Source: CAVQEG01 sp963711465 (lineage in GTDB: Bacteria; Bacteroidota; Ignavibacteria; OLB7). From it: 64,000 nt of DNA. Shown in pieces: positions 11,841 to 20,755 of the stretch (its first letter is position 1; each line of letters starts with the position of its first letter). The position numbers were made by a program, and so were the translations under genes. The stretch spans positions 2,976,001 through 3,040,000 of the forward strand of contig CAVQEG010000001.1 of assembly GCA_963711465.1 (NCBI GenBank), read 5' to 3'. The notes under the pieces are model-generated. The model was not told the DNA's origin, did no database searches, and was given only the letters and a program-made list of their open reading frames with translations.

Positions 11841-14800
11841 AGATCGTTCATCAACTCAAGGCGCTGCTGTGCGGCCAGTCGAACGTCGCTCGCGTCGCGT
11901 CTCCTGAGCAACTGCGTGTAGACCATGCGTGCGCGATCCGTCTGACCGAGTTGTTCGTAGGATTCTCCGAGGGCGAACTGCGCGCGGCCATGCCAGCGCG
12001 AGTCATCGATGACGTGTGCGATCACCTGTTGGAACGTGGAGGCGGCTTCTTCGAATCGGCCTTCGGCGGCGTAGCAGCGCCCGAGTCTGTAGAGTGCCTC
12101 GGCGCCGATGTCATCTGTGCGACAGTCGAGTTGATCGAGCCGCGAATGTGCCGCCTGGTAGTCTCCGGTTGCCACATCGAGTTCGGCAAGCGCGAGGGAC
12201 ATGCGGGCGGCGGTATCGGCATCGACACTTCGCGAGACCTGTTGCAGGAGGAGGAGTCGGGCGGAGTCGAGTTCGCCGGCGGTTGCTTCGATGGTTGCCG
12301 CGATGATGGCTGCGTTCCAGGATTCATCCAGTGAGGGGTAGTGTTCGCGGATGAGCGCGAGCAGACGTTGGCCATGAGCGGTGTCGCCACCGGCGAGAAT
12401 GTCATTGGAGAGAGTCAGGAGTCCACGTGCAACGACCTTACTATCGGGGAATCGATCGAGCAGCGGGCCTGCGCTGTCGAGCGTTCGCTCGATGTCTCCC
12501 GCCATCCAGGAAGCGCGGAGAAGGCCGACGACTGCACCGCCACCGATGGACTCGTCGTCCGAGCTATCGATTGCAGCGTGGTAGGCCGTCAGCGCGTGGT
12601 CGTACTGATGGATGTTCACGAAGACATCACCGCGTTCGACGGCAAGGCCACCCGGCCGAAGCAGGCGCGGGATGTCGGTCCGTTCACTATGGGGGCGACA
12701 GAGCTGCGAACGGAGTCGAGCGAGTTCGGCACGTGCCTCATCGCAATACGTGCTCGCCGGATGCTCTTCGAGTAGAATGGTCTGGGCTGCATAGGCGGCC
12801 AGGGGACGACCGCTCTGTTCGTATGCCTGCGAGAGAGAGAGGGTGGAGTGGGCTGCGAGTCGGCTGGTGTCGTAGCGTGCGAGGAGGTTCTCGTATTCCT
12901 CGATGGCCTGGGGGTAGGATTGGCGTAGGAGATCGACCTCGGCCTTCTGGAACAGCGCATCGGCCACCTGCGGGCCGTTGGGATAGTGCGAGATGTATCG
13001 ATCGAAGGCGTTGACGGCCTCGGGGTAGCGCTCGAGGTTCCGTTCGGCGACGCCACGCTGGTAAGCTGCGTGTTGGGCAACGTCGGATGTCGAGTCGACG
13101 GCCAGAACGGCGTTGTACCGGTCGACCGCCTGGTCATACTCGTGCAGAAGGAAGCAGCAATCGCCGCGCGTGAGATTCGCTTCGGCGACATACGATGAGA
13201 AGGGGAACACTTTAACGAGCTGGGCCAGGGTCTGCTCGGCGCCCCGGCACGCACCCATTCTGAATTGCGCCCAGCCCGATGTATACAGTGCGTCCTGCAC
13301 GCGGGGCGAGGATGGGTAGGTCTCGACAAGCGCACCCATGGTTTCAATTGCCGACGGCAGCAGTCCGGCGCGATAGTATGCTTCGCCGAGCCAGTACGTG
13401 GCTTCATCGGCGCGATCATAGCTTGGCGCCATCTGAAGCAATTCATTGATCCGAGGAATGGCGTCTGCTGGTCGATCGGCGGCGACCAGGGAAATGGCCG
13501 TCAGGAGTGTCAGATCCTCGGCGGCGCGGTCGCCCTGTGTGAGACCGTTCGCGACCATTGCTCGCACGGTGGCATCGGTGGTGTCGAGGACCGATGCCGC
13601 TGTTTTCGTATCACCGTTGGCGAAGTATGCAAGGCCGAGAACGGTGCTTGCTTCTGCACGGAGGCGGGGTCGCGAGGTGGCCTTGATTGCCTGTCGGAGC
13701 GATTCGATGGCTTCGTCGTACTTACCGGCTATGTACCGGATCCGTCCGACCTCCAGGAGCGCTTCGTCGCGCATGGCATCGGTGGTATCACCGCCGATGG
13801 TGGAAAGCAGTTCGACGGCCCCATCGGTCGACTTCAACTGTTGAAGGGCGACGCCCTCACGAATCCGAGCAATCTGGCCGATGCGATCATCGGTGCGCTC
13901 GCGATGAAGTCGACGATACAGGGCAAGAGCGGAGTCGGCGCGACCGGCGGCCAGGTAGGTGTCGGCCAATCCAAGCGTTGCCTCGCGGCGCAGTGGGGCG
14001 CCCGATCGGTACGCGATGTTGAGGAATGATTGTTCGGCGCGGGGAAGTTGACGCATGGCGAGCGCGGCGTTCCCCGCGGTCAGAGACGCCTCGTCATGCA
14101 GCTCGATGATTCGTTCATGGGAATCGGGATCAGCGACGGCAGTGGTACGAGAGGACAATTCCAATGAAATCGAGTCAGCGAGTTCGAGCGCTTCGCGGTT
14201 GCGATTCAGTCCAATCAGGCACTGGGCGGCACGCACGGCTGCGGCGTCGGCAAATCCGCCGTTCGGATAGTCGGAACGAATTCGCGCGTACTGTTGCAAT
14301 GCCTGATCGGGATGGCGGGTGGCCTCGAGCATCTGACCGAGCGCAAAGAGCGCATCGTCGGCCTTGTCCGCGGTCGGGTATGCTTGTACACACGTCTTGA
14401 GTGCGGAGATCGCCAGTTGCTGCTGAGGGTTATCCGGGTCCGTGATGTGGGAGATCCCGATCCAGTAGTAGGCGGTTGCCGCGAGATTCGCTCTTCGAAG
14501 GTCGAGATCTGTGGGTGTTGGCGGAATACTCTTGTTGAAGCAGTATCGGGCCCACCCATGGTCCTCGGCTGCCAGGGCCGTGAGTCCCTTCTGCAGCCAC
14601 ACCTCCTGCTCGATCTCGGTATCCGTATGGTGGCTGCGGACGCGATCGAGATCACCTGCGGCGAGGTTGATACGTCCGAGTTCGCGTTCGACAACGGCCT
14701 GGCGAAGCTGCACGACGGTTGTCCATGCGGCATCGGGGCGTGCCGACGTCGCATCGGTCCATTCTCTCAGGGATTCACGGTAGGTTCTGAGCTGGAATGC

Positions 14801-14914
14801 GGATTCTGCCTTCCGAAGCACCGTAAGCGGCGATTCGTCGGTCCGGATCTGAGCCGAACCGACGAGCGTCGCCGCAATCAGGAGGAGCAGGGAGAGTTGG
14901 AGATGCCGCTTCAT
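11837..14914 (-). CDS. Large periplasmic tetratricopeptide-repeat protein
   Basis: 1025 residues. The N-terminal signal peptide (MKRHLQLSLLLLIAATLVGS) is followed by TPR helices along the whole length, e.g. ADDALFALGQMLEATRHPDQ, AYYWIGISHI, YRAGLLPSAIETMGALVETY, YEQLGQTDRARMVYTQLL. Periodic A-x-x-x-L-x-x-x-Y and P at repeat ends are typical of the YbgF/BamD style. It is a scaffold for protein-protein contact, probably in the periplasm. It opens the operon and is coupled by a 4-bp overlap to the barrel gene, which suggests that it assembles with, or gates, that barrel. No enzymatic motif was seen. Confidence 0.88.
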   Translation of the reverse strand: MKRHLQLSLLLLIAATLVGSAQIRTDESPLTVLRKAESAFQLRTYRESLREWTDATSARPDAAWTTVVQLRQAVVERELGRINLAAGDLDRVRSHHTDTEIEQEVWLQKGLTALAAEDHGWARYCFNKSIPPTPTDLDLRRANLAATAYYWIGISHITDPDNPQQQLAISALKTCVQAYPTADKADDALFALGQMLEATRHPDQALQQYARIRSDYPNGGFADAAAVRAAQCLIGLNRNREALELADSISLELSSRTTAVADPDSHERIIELHDEASLTAGNAALAMRQLPRAEQSFLNIAYRSGAPLRREATLGLADTYLAAGRADSALALYRRLHRERTDDRIGQIARIREGVALQQLKSTDGAVELLSTIGGDTTDAMRDEALLEVGRIRYIAGKYDEAIESLRQAIKATSRPRLRAEASTVLGLAYFANGDTKTAASVLDTTDATVRAMVANGLTQGDRAAEDLTLLTAISLVAADRPADAIPRINELLQMAPSYDRADEATYWLGEAYYRAGLLPSAIETMGALVETYPSSPRVQDALYTSGWAQFRMGACRGAEQTLAQLVKVFPFSSYVAEANLTRGDCCFLLHEYDQAVDRYNAVLAVDSTSDVAQHAAYQRGVAERNLERYPEAVNAFDRYISHYPNGPQVADALFQKAEVDLLRQSYPQAIEEYENLLARYDTSRLAAHSTLSLSQAYEQSGRPLAAYAAQTILLEEHPASTYCDEARAELARLRSQLCRPHSERTDIPRLLRPGGLAVERGDVFVNIHQYDHALTAYHAAIDSSDDESIGGGAVVGLLRASWMAGDIERTLDSAGPLLDRFPDSKVVARGLLTLSNDILAGGDTAHGQRLLALIREHYPSLDESWNAAIIAATIEATAGELDSARLLLLQQVSRSVDADTAARMSLALAELDVATGDYQAAHSRLDQLDCRTDDIGAEALYRLGRCYAAEGRFEEAASTFQQVIAHVIDDSRWHGRAQFALGESYEQLGQTDRARMVYTQLLRRRDASDVRLAAQQRLELMNDL

Positions 14915-15043
14915 CGAGATCTAATCGCCGGTTTAGTGCGCTTGTACTTGCGGAGCAGGTATTAAAGTACAGCTTCAAGCCAGCAGAGTCAAGTGGCGGC
15001 GATGCTAAATTTGTTGTTGGCAGCTGATTCCTCACTTCGGAGC

Positions 15044-15077
15044 AAAAAAAAGCGGCCCTATCCACGGATGAGGCCAC
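15044..15077 (-). terminator. Rho-independent terminator of the small secreted protein gene
   Basis: A stem of about 12 bp with one mismatch (15052-15063 with 15066-15077) is followed on the minus strand by eight T residues (complement of 15044-15051). It lies 35 bp past the stop at 15112. Confidence 0.85.
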
Positions 15078-15111
15078 TTTCACTGACTCTGAAGATTGTT
15101 CTTCCGTGCTC

Positions 15112-15516
15112 CTATCGGAACAATTCCTTGATCATCCCCCAGGACCGTCTCACGCTGGAGACTTCGTGAACCACGGTTGCGTTGGATGAATAGTATTCGA
15201 CCGAGCCGACGGCCTTGATTCGATACGTGAATTCCTTTCCAGACTGGGGCTTAAAGAATGCACCGTCGTCGACGAACGTATAGGTGCTTCCGCTGCCCTT
15301 TGCCATCACGCGACCGAGCCTCCGGAACTCCGTCACCTCTTCGCTCTTTCGCTCGATCTCAAAGCTCACAACGCCGTATTCCTTCTCGGTCTTCCACTGT
15401 ACGACAATGTCGTTACCCTTTGGCTCGGCGTGCACGAAGGAGAACACGTCGAACGCCGCCGCCACGGTGGTCAGGGCGAGCAGAATCGGAATCGTGGTAG
15501 CAATGAGGCGTTTCAT
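15112..15516 (-). CDS. Small secreted protein, fibronectin-III-like fold predicted
   Basis: 134 residues from the ATG at 15516, chosen because it starts on the signal peptide MKRLIATTIPILLALTTVAA; an in-frame start at 15543 is possible. The mature part is one beta-rich domain: IVVQWKTEKEYGVVSFEIER, then FRRLGRVMAKG, YTFVDDGAF, FTYRIKAVGSVEYYS. This is the strand pattern of the fibronectin type III-like domains that often precede T9SS sorting domains, but here it stands alone and no sorting domain follows. A 68-bp gap and an independent terminator mark it as monocistronic. Function unknown. Confidence 0.8.
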   Translation of the reverse strand: MKRLIATTIPILLALTTVAAAFDVFSFVHAEPKGNDIVVQWKTEKEYGVVSFEIERKSEEVTEFRRLGRVMAKGSGSTYTFVDDGAFFKPQSGKEFTYRIKAVGSVEYYSSNATVVHEVSSVRRSWGMIKELFR

Positions 15517-15675
15517 GGTCGTCAGTGAGGGGAGCGTGTGCAAGTGTCAGCCAGAGGGCGGGAAAGTTAGCCAAACAACCCGCCATTGCGCAAACCGGTT
15601 AGCCGAGTATCGCGATAGGAGGCCGGACGCGACGGTAGGTCATACAGTTGGCGGAAGCGGTTGACGGGCTGGTTG

Positions 15676-16443
15676 TCAGGAGAATTCGAGAGTCAGGCCG
15701 TCGTAGGCCAGCTCGACGCCATCCGGAAGCTGCCGCGAGACGACGTCGTGTCGTAGGTCGTGTGCGATATGTGTGAAGTACGTACGCCGCGCGTTGATCG
15801 TTCGGGCTACGCTGAGAGCAGCATCGAGGGAGAAGTGTGTTGGATGCGCCTTGTAGCGCAAAGCGTCCAGGATGAGCGTGTCGATACCTTCAAGGCGTGA
15901 AAGCGCGAGGTCAGTCACGTAGTTGCAGTCGGTGCAGTAAGCGAAATCCCCGACTCTGTATCCCAAGACGCTCATGTCCCCATGTTTGAGTGGAAGTGGA
16001 GTGAATGTGAGGTCGTCGATTTTGAATTGGTCAGTACCTATCTCGTGGGGTTCAACCAGAGGTCGGCTGCTCTGGTTGTTGGGATTGGCGAAGAAGGCAT
16101 AATCGAAGATTCGCTGCATGTGTTGTAGGGTCTCGCTCATGAGGTAGAGAGGCATGGGTCCGCCGGATATGTAGTTGTATGCGCGGAGGTCGTCGAACCC
16201 GGCGATGTGGTCATAGTGGTGATGCGTATACACGACGGCGTCGACGTGTCGGACCTGCGCCTCGATGCACTGCTGGCGAAAGTCGCTTGATGTGTCAATT
16301 ATCACGCTGGTGTTCTCGGAGCAGATCCAGACGGATGGTCGCAGGCGCCGATCCCGCGGATCGGTTGAGGTGCAGGTGGCGCAGGAACAGCCGAGCGTCG
16401 GAACGCCGGATGAGGTGCCACTACCGAGCACTTGGACGCGCAT
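15676..16443 (-). CDS. MBL-fold metallohydrolase (PhnP / RNase Z-like)
   Basis: 255-residue zinc-dependent hydrolase. The metal-binding HxHxDH motif is His74-His76-Asp78-His79 in YTHHHYDHIAG. Further ligands are probably in PLKHGDMSV, YCTDCNYVTD and the late FTHIAHDLRHD. The N-terminal GSGTSSGVPTLGCSCATC, with its Cys cluster, matches the PhnP-like branch (phosphoribosyl 1,2-cyclic phosphate phosphodiesterase) common in Bacteroidota outside phn operons. No phosphonate genes are nearby, so the physiological substrate is unknown. It follows the rmlD-like gene on the same strand with a 91-bp gap. Confidence 0.88.
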   Translation of the reverse strand: MRVQVLGSGTSSGVPTLGCSCATCTSTDPRDRRLRPSVWICSENTSVIIDTSSDFRQQCIEAQVRHVDAVVYTHHHYDHIAGFDDLRAYNYISGGPMPLYLMSETLQHMQRIFDYAFFANPNNQSSRPLVEPHEIGTDQFKIDDLTFTPLPLKHGDMSVLGYRVGDFAYCTDCNYVTDLALSRLEGIDTLILDALRYKAHPTHFSLDAALSVARTINARRTYFTHIAHDLRHDVVSRQLPDGVELAYDGLTLEFS

Positions 16444-16534
16444 GTGATCGATGGGTAATCGGTTTTCTGGTGTTGTTCATCGGTCGTCCCGCAGCATCGT
16501 CCGCGCCCTATTTCGATCGTCTGGTGCCAAGGCC

Positions 16535-17437
16535 TTATTGGTGAAGGCGTCGCTTGGTGTTGATCCTGTAAGCCTTCAGGCCACGGGTGGCCCCGGTGAA
16601 TGTGACACCGAGAATTGCTTCGGCACGAAGGCTCAGCAAGCCCGAGGACAGGGGTCGTCGTGCGAGGCGATTCAGTCGGGCTGAATTGCAGGGTTCGAGT
16701 ACATCGGCCGAGAATCCCCACTCCGCTGCGATCCGGCGGGCAAATTGCAGACGCGAGATTCGTTCGGCGCCGGCCATGTGGAGGAGTCCGACGTGACCGG
16801 ACTCGACGACGCGGAGGATTCCGTACGCGACATCGTCGGTCAACGTCGGATTTCCGATCTCATCCGAGGCGATGGCAGCGTGCCGGCGTTGGGAGACACG
16901 CTGCAGCACCCAATCGACGAAGTTCTGCCGACTATCGATACTGGTGCCATAAAGCCACATGGTTCTGACTATGGCAATCTTGTCAGCGCTCTGTTTGCAG
17001 GCGTTTTCGGCCGCCAGCTTCGTCTTTCCGTAGTAGTTGATTGGGTCGGGGACGTCGATCTCCGAGTACGGGCCGGCTTCGCCGTTGAATACGTGATCGG
17101 TTGAGAGTTGGACGAGGTGAGCATCCGATCGTCGTGCGATGTCGACGAGGATTTCGGTCAGTTCGACGTTCGCTTGCCATGCTTGTGCTCGTTGTCGCTC
17201 GCACTCGTCGACGTTTGTGATGCCAGCCGCGTTGATTATTACGTCGGGCCGCCACCGCGCGCCTTCAATCAGATTCCGCCATTCGTATTTCGATGTTGTG
17301 TCAAAATATTTTATCCCGTCATCATCAGCTACGCCACCGCGGATTGCGCTTGAGATGCGCCAATCTGTTTCTCGGCTGAACACTTCGATCAGTTTCTGAC
17401 CGAGTCGTCCGCGCCCTCCCACAATAAGTACATTCAC
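16535..17437 (-). CDS. dTDP-4-dehydrorhamnose reductase-like SDR
   Basis: 300-residue extended short-chain dehydrogenase. The N-terminal nucleotide-binding motif is VGGRGRLG (about 6-13), the catalytic pair is Tyr136/Lys140 in NYYGKTK, and there is a Ser/Thr in LSTDHVFNG as in RmlD. RmlD makes dTDP-L-rhamnose, but no rmlA, rmlB or rmlC is close by, so it could also be another sugar-nucleotide reductase. The start is GTG at 17437 (an ATG at 17433 is out of frame). A parS-like site sits in the 76-bp gap between this start and the mnmG stop. Confidence 0.82.
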   Translation of the reverse strand: MNVLIVGGRGRLGQKLIEVFSRETDWRISSAIRGGVADDDGIKYFDTTSKYEWRNLIEGARWRPDVIINAAGITNVDECERQRAQAWQANVELTEILVDIARRSDAHLVQLSTDHVFNGEAGPYSEIDVPDPINYYGKTKLAAENACKQSADKIAIVRTMWLYGTSIDSRQNFVDWVLQRVSQRRHAAIASDEIGNPTLTDDVAYGILRVVESGHVGLLHMAGAERISRLQFARRIAAEWGFSADVLEPCNSARLNRLARRPLSSGLLSLRAEAILGVTFTGATRGLKAYRINTKRRLHQ

Positions 17438-17458
17438 TTGTGAGCCCAGGGTTGTTGG

Positions 17459-17474
17459 TGTTCCACGTGAAACA
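17459..17474. other. parS-like centromere site 1
   Basis: TGTTCCACGTGAAACA, one half-site change from a perfect palindrome and matching the ParB-binding consensus TGTTNCACGTGNAACA. It lies in the gap between rmlD and mnmG. Confidence 0.85.
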
Positions 17475-17513
17475 CCGACGCTGTCGTCGCCCGTTCCGAC
17501 GTTGACGACGAAC

Positions 17514-19343
17514 TCATCGTAGGTAAAGAGTCAGGACTGCCAAGTCGGAGCGACTTACCCCACTGATTCTCGATGCTTGGCCGAGCGACGCGGGCCGGAT
17601 CCGCGAGAGCTTTTCGCGCGCTTCAGACGACAGGGATCGAATGGTTGCAAAATCAAGCGATGCGGGAATCGCTATTGCTTCAGAACGTTTGAAGCGCTCA
17701 ATTTCCATTTCCTGTCGGCTCAGATACCCCTCGTATCGTGCTAAGACCTCCACCTGCTCCCGGATCTGCGTGTTCGACAGCAGCAACGCGAGATCGTCGT
17801 CCTGGGGCAGCCGCTTCAGAAGATACGACGCGTCGACTCCGGTCCGCCGCAGCAACTGCCATCCGCGCACCTTCTCCCCATCGCCACCAGGGGGTGGATC
17901 GAATGCCCGGGCCTTCAACTTCTGTACGGCGAGCTGCGTGCCGTTCAGTTTCGATTGGACGCGAGTGAACTCGGCATTCGACACCAGACCGTTTTCGTAG
18001 CCAATGGGTGTGAGACGCAGATCCGCATTGTCGCGTCGAAGTGCCAGCCTGTATTCGGCTCGCGACGTGAACATCCGGTAGGGTTCCAACGTGCTGAGAT
18101 TCACCAGATCATCAATCAACACTCCGATGTAAGCTTGAGAGCGGTCCAGGACCAGCGGCGCGCAGCCATTCAACTTCCGAGCAGCATTGATTCCCGCGAC
18201 GATTCCCTGCGCAGCAGCCTCCTCATAGCCGGATGTGCCGTTGATCTGGCCCGCCATGAAGAGCCCCGATACGTACTTGCTCTCGAGAGAGTGCATTAGC
18301 TGGTGTGGTGGGAAGTAGTCGTACTCGACGGCATAGCCGAGTCGCTGTATTCGGCAACCCCGAAGGCCCGGAATCGTGCGCAGGGCCGCCCGCTGTACAT
18401 CCTCCGGCAGCGACGTGGAGAACCCATTGACATAAGTTGTCTCGGAGTGCAGTCCCTCGGGTTCGAGAAAAATCTGATGCTGGTCCTTGTCTGCGAACCG
18501 AAAGATTTTGTCTTCGATTGAAGGACAGTAGCGTGGACCAGCAGCAGTGATTCGACCGGTGAACATCGGCGAGCGATCGAATCCCGTTCGGAGGATGTCG
18601 TGGGTGTGCGGCGTTGTGCTCGTGATGTAGCAACAGACGCGGTTCGAGACGGACTCAGTTCGCGATGAGAATGGCTGCGGTGAGACGTCTCCGGCATCGG
18701 CTTGACAGGCACTGAAGTCGATTGAGTCACTGAACACGCGGGGCGGCGTCCCTGTCTTTAACCGTCCGGTGTTGATTCCTGCTCTGCGCAGTGACTTCGA
18801 CAGATTTTCGATTGACTGCTCTCCAATCCTCCCTCCTCGCTCTTGATGCTCTCCGCGATGCATCCGGGCAGCCAGGAACGTCCCCGAACAGATAATCACC
18901 GCCTTTGCCTCAATCGTTCTCCCGTCCTTCAGCATGACTCCCGCCACCTTGGTTGCGTCGACAATCACATCCTCGACGGCTCCCTCGATGATTGTGAGCC
19001 CGGCCAACGATTCAAGGCGATTGCGGGCCTGTTCCGGGTAAACATCCTTGTCTACTTGCGCTCGTGGTGACCACATGGCGGGACCCTTCGACGTTCCAAG
19101 GGTCTTGAACTGGATTCCGCATGCATCTGCGAGGACCCCCATCTCCCCTCCCAAGGCATCGATCTCGCAAACCAACTGTCCCTTAGCCATTCCGCCAATA
19201 GCTGGGTTGCAGGAGAGCCGACCGACCGCTGTGCGCTCCAACGTGATAAGCGCTGTGCGGCCATGCATCCGCGCAGCGGCGGAGGCAGCTTCGATTCCAG
19301 CGTGGCCGGCTCCAATTACGACAATGTCGAAGGCTGAGTGCAT
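17514..19343 (-). CDS. mnmG: tRNA uridine 5-carboxymethylaminomethyl modification enzyme MnmG (GidA)
   Basis: FAD-dependent partner of MnmE in forming cmnm5U34 in tRNA wobble positions. 609 residues from the ATG at 19343, the usual family length of about 620; the open frame further upstream runs into mnmE and is rejected. FAD motif IGAGHAG (10-16); family signatures SCNPAIGGMAKGQ, GTFL, GRLKTGTPPRV, and SGLFMAGQINGTSGYEEAAA. Adjacent to mnmE on the same strand, with only 31 bp between the genes, and that gap contains a perfect parS palindrome. In many bacteria mnmG lies next to the replication origin. Confidence 0.97.
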   Translation of the reverse strand: MHSAFDIVVIGAGHAGIEAASAAARMHGRTALITLERTAVGRLSCNPAIGGMAKGQLVCEIDALGGEMGVLADACGIQFKTLGTSKGPAMWSPRAQVDKDVYPEQARNRLESLAGLTIIEGAVEDVIVDATKVAGVMLKDGRTIEAKAVIICSGTFLAARMHRGEHQERGGRIGEQSIENLSKSLRRAGINTGRLKTGTPPRVFSDSIDFSACQADAGDVSPQPFSSRTESVSNRVCCYITSTTPHTHDILRTGFDRSPMFTGRITAAGPRYCPSIEDKIFRFADKDQHQIFLEPEGLHSETTYVNGFSTSLPEDVQRAALRTIPGLRGCRIQRLGYAVEYDYFPPHQLMHSLESKYVSGLFMAGQINGTSGYEEAAAQGIVAGINAARKLNGCAPLVLDRSQAYIGVLIDDLVNLSTLEPYRMFTSRAEYRLALRRDNADLRLTPIGYENGLVSNAEFTRVQSKLNGTQLAVQKLKARAFDPPPGGDGEKVRGWQLLRRTGVDASYLLKRLPQDDDLALLLSNTQIREQVEVLARYEGYLSRQEMEIERFKRSEAIAIPASLDFATIRSLSSEAREKLSRIRPASLGQASRISGVSRSDLAVLTLYLR

Positions 19344-19346
19344 GAT

Positions 19347-19362
19347 TGTTCCACGTGGAACA
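19347..19362. other. parS centromere site 2 (perfect palindrome)
   Basis: TGTTCCACGTGGAACA, a perfect 16-bp palindrome identical to ParB-binding parS sequences known from other phyla. It lies between mnmE and mnmG, 3 bp upstream of the mnmG start codon, so ParB binding could also influence mnmG expression. Confidence 0.93.
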
Positions 19363-19374
19363 CTTGATATCCGA

Positions 19375-20715
19375 TCACTTACCAATACAGAAATTTGAAA
19401 ACACGCGATCGAGAACCTCCTCGGAACTCCCCCTCCCGAGCAGCGCATCGAGAAGGACCAATACTTCACGGAGTTCGAAGGAAACCAACTCACTGTCTCC
19501 GTCAACTGCAATTCGCTCCAGTTGACCGAGCATCTGCGACAAAACCCCGTGTTGCCGCTGAGAGACCAACACCCCCGAGCACAGATTCGATACATATTCC
19601 GTTGACAGCAGATCAAGCAGATCCACCACGGACGCTCTCGAATTCACGCTGCAACGAATCCCCGACCCAGGATCACGAAGGTCGACCTTCGACCACACGT
19701 GAAAAAACCGAACCGATTGATGCGCCGATTTCAACGATTCCAACTCTTCCAACGCCACTGGCACGACATCAACATCAGAGGCATCAACCAGGAAAATTGC
19801 CAAGTCGGCTTTGCCAACGAGCGCGCGGGCCCGGACCACACCCGCCACCTCCACTGCTTCATTTGCGAAGCGAAGACCCGCCGTATCGAGCAAGTGCAAC
19901 ACGACGCCACGGTGCGCCACCCGCTCCTCGACGTAATCCCTCGTCGTCCCCGCTTGGTCACTCACCAGCGACCTACCAAATCCAACGAACGCATTGAACA
20001 AGGATGACTTTCCTGCATTCGGCAACCCAACAATCACCACTCGTGGCCCACGCCGAAGCCGATCGCCACCCTTGAAGGCAGCCACAAGCTTCTGAACAGA
20101 ACCACGCAGCGAATTGAGAACCTGTGCAACCCGCTCCCTCGACGCCAACTGATACCCATCCTCGACAAAATCAAGTTCTAGCTCCAGCAGCGCCAGGAGA
20201 CCCACCAATTCATCTCTGTAGGATTCGATCATCGCGCCGAATTCCCCACCAAGCTGCCGCTGCGCGTTCTCGAGGGCAACGCGCGACTCAGCCGCGATTA
20301 CATCGGCCAGCGCCTCCACCTGCGTCAGGTCCATCTTTCCATTCACCAGCGCCCGTCGCGAGAATTCGCCCGGCAGCGCGATCCGAGCACCGGCGTCCGC
20401 CAAGACCTCCAGGAGTCGATCAACAATCAGCGGGTTTCCATGGACGTGGAACTCCACTACATCTTCGCCCGTGAATGAATTCGGTGCCTTGAACCCAACG
20501 GCAAGTGCAGTGTCTATGATCTCCCCGCCGTCCGCCAGTTGCACATTCACCAATTGACGGAGAGGGAACGATTCGAGCCGTCTGTCGTCCGATCGCTCAA
20601 TCACGCCGTCAGCAATATGAAAGGCATCCCTCCCACTCAACCGAACAATCGCGACCGCCGAGACGCCCAACGGAGTCGCCGGGGCAACGATCGTCTCATC
20701 GAACTCCAATGCCAT
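19375..20715 (-). CDS. mnmE: tRNA modification GTPase MnmE (TrmE)
   Basis: GTPase partner of MnmG. 446 residues: N-terminal formyl-THF-binding domain (about 1-120, with VEFHVHGNPLIVDRLL and PGEFSRRALVNGKMDLTQ), a helical domain, and an inserted G domain from about 215 (VIVGLPNAGKSSLFNAF, DQAGTTRDYVEE, LLDTAGLR, WSKVD). The C-terminus ends FCIGK, giving the catalytic CIGK/CxGK Cys443 that defines active MnmE. Same strand as mnmG and followed by it after 31 bp; parS-like sites flank the gene on both sides. Confidence 0.97.
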   Translation of the reverse strand: MALEFDETIVAPATPLGVSAVAIVRLSGRDAFHIADGVIERSDDRRLESFPLRQLVNVQLADGGEIIDTALAVGFKAPNSFTGEDVVEFHVHGNPLIVDRLLEVLADAGARIALPGEFSRRALVNGKMDLTQVEALADVIAAESRVALENAQRQLGGEFGAMIESYRDELVGLLALLELELDFVEDGYQLASRERVAQVLNSLRGSVQKLVAAFKGGDRLRRGPRVVIVGLPNAGKSSLFNAFVGFGRSLVSDQAGTTRDYVEERVAHRGVVLHLLDTAGLRFANEAVEVAGVVRARALVGKADLAIFLVDASDVDVVPVALEELESLKSAHQSVRFFHVWSKVDLRDPGSGIRCSVNSRASVVDLLDLLSTEYVSNLCSGVLVSQRQHGVLSQMLGQLERIAVDGDSELVSFELREVLVLLDALLGRGSSEEVLDRVFSNFCIGK

Positions 20716-20723
20716 GGCAAGAA

Positions 20724-20739
20724 TGTTTCACGTGAAATG
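20724..20739. other. parS-like centromere site 3 (two mismatches)
   Basis: TGTTTCACGTGAAATG matches the Bacillus-type consensus TGTTTCACGTGAAACA at 14 of 16 positions; the last two bases differ. It lies in the 40-bp gap between aat and mnmE, in the same intergenic setting as the two better sites. Confidence 0.65.
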
Positions 20740-20755
20740 TCGCCGACACCTACAT

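Noticed and set aside
9804..11921. 705-residue plus-strand open frame opposite the barrel gene
   Set aside because: Antisense shadow crossing a gene boundary, no domain content.
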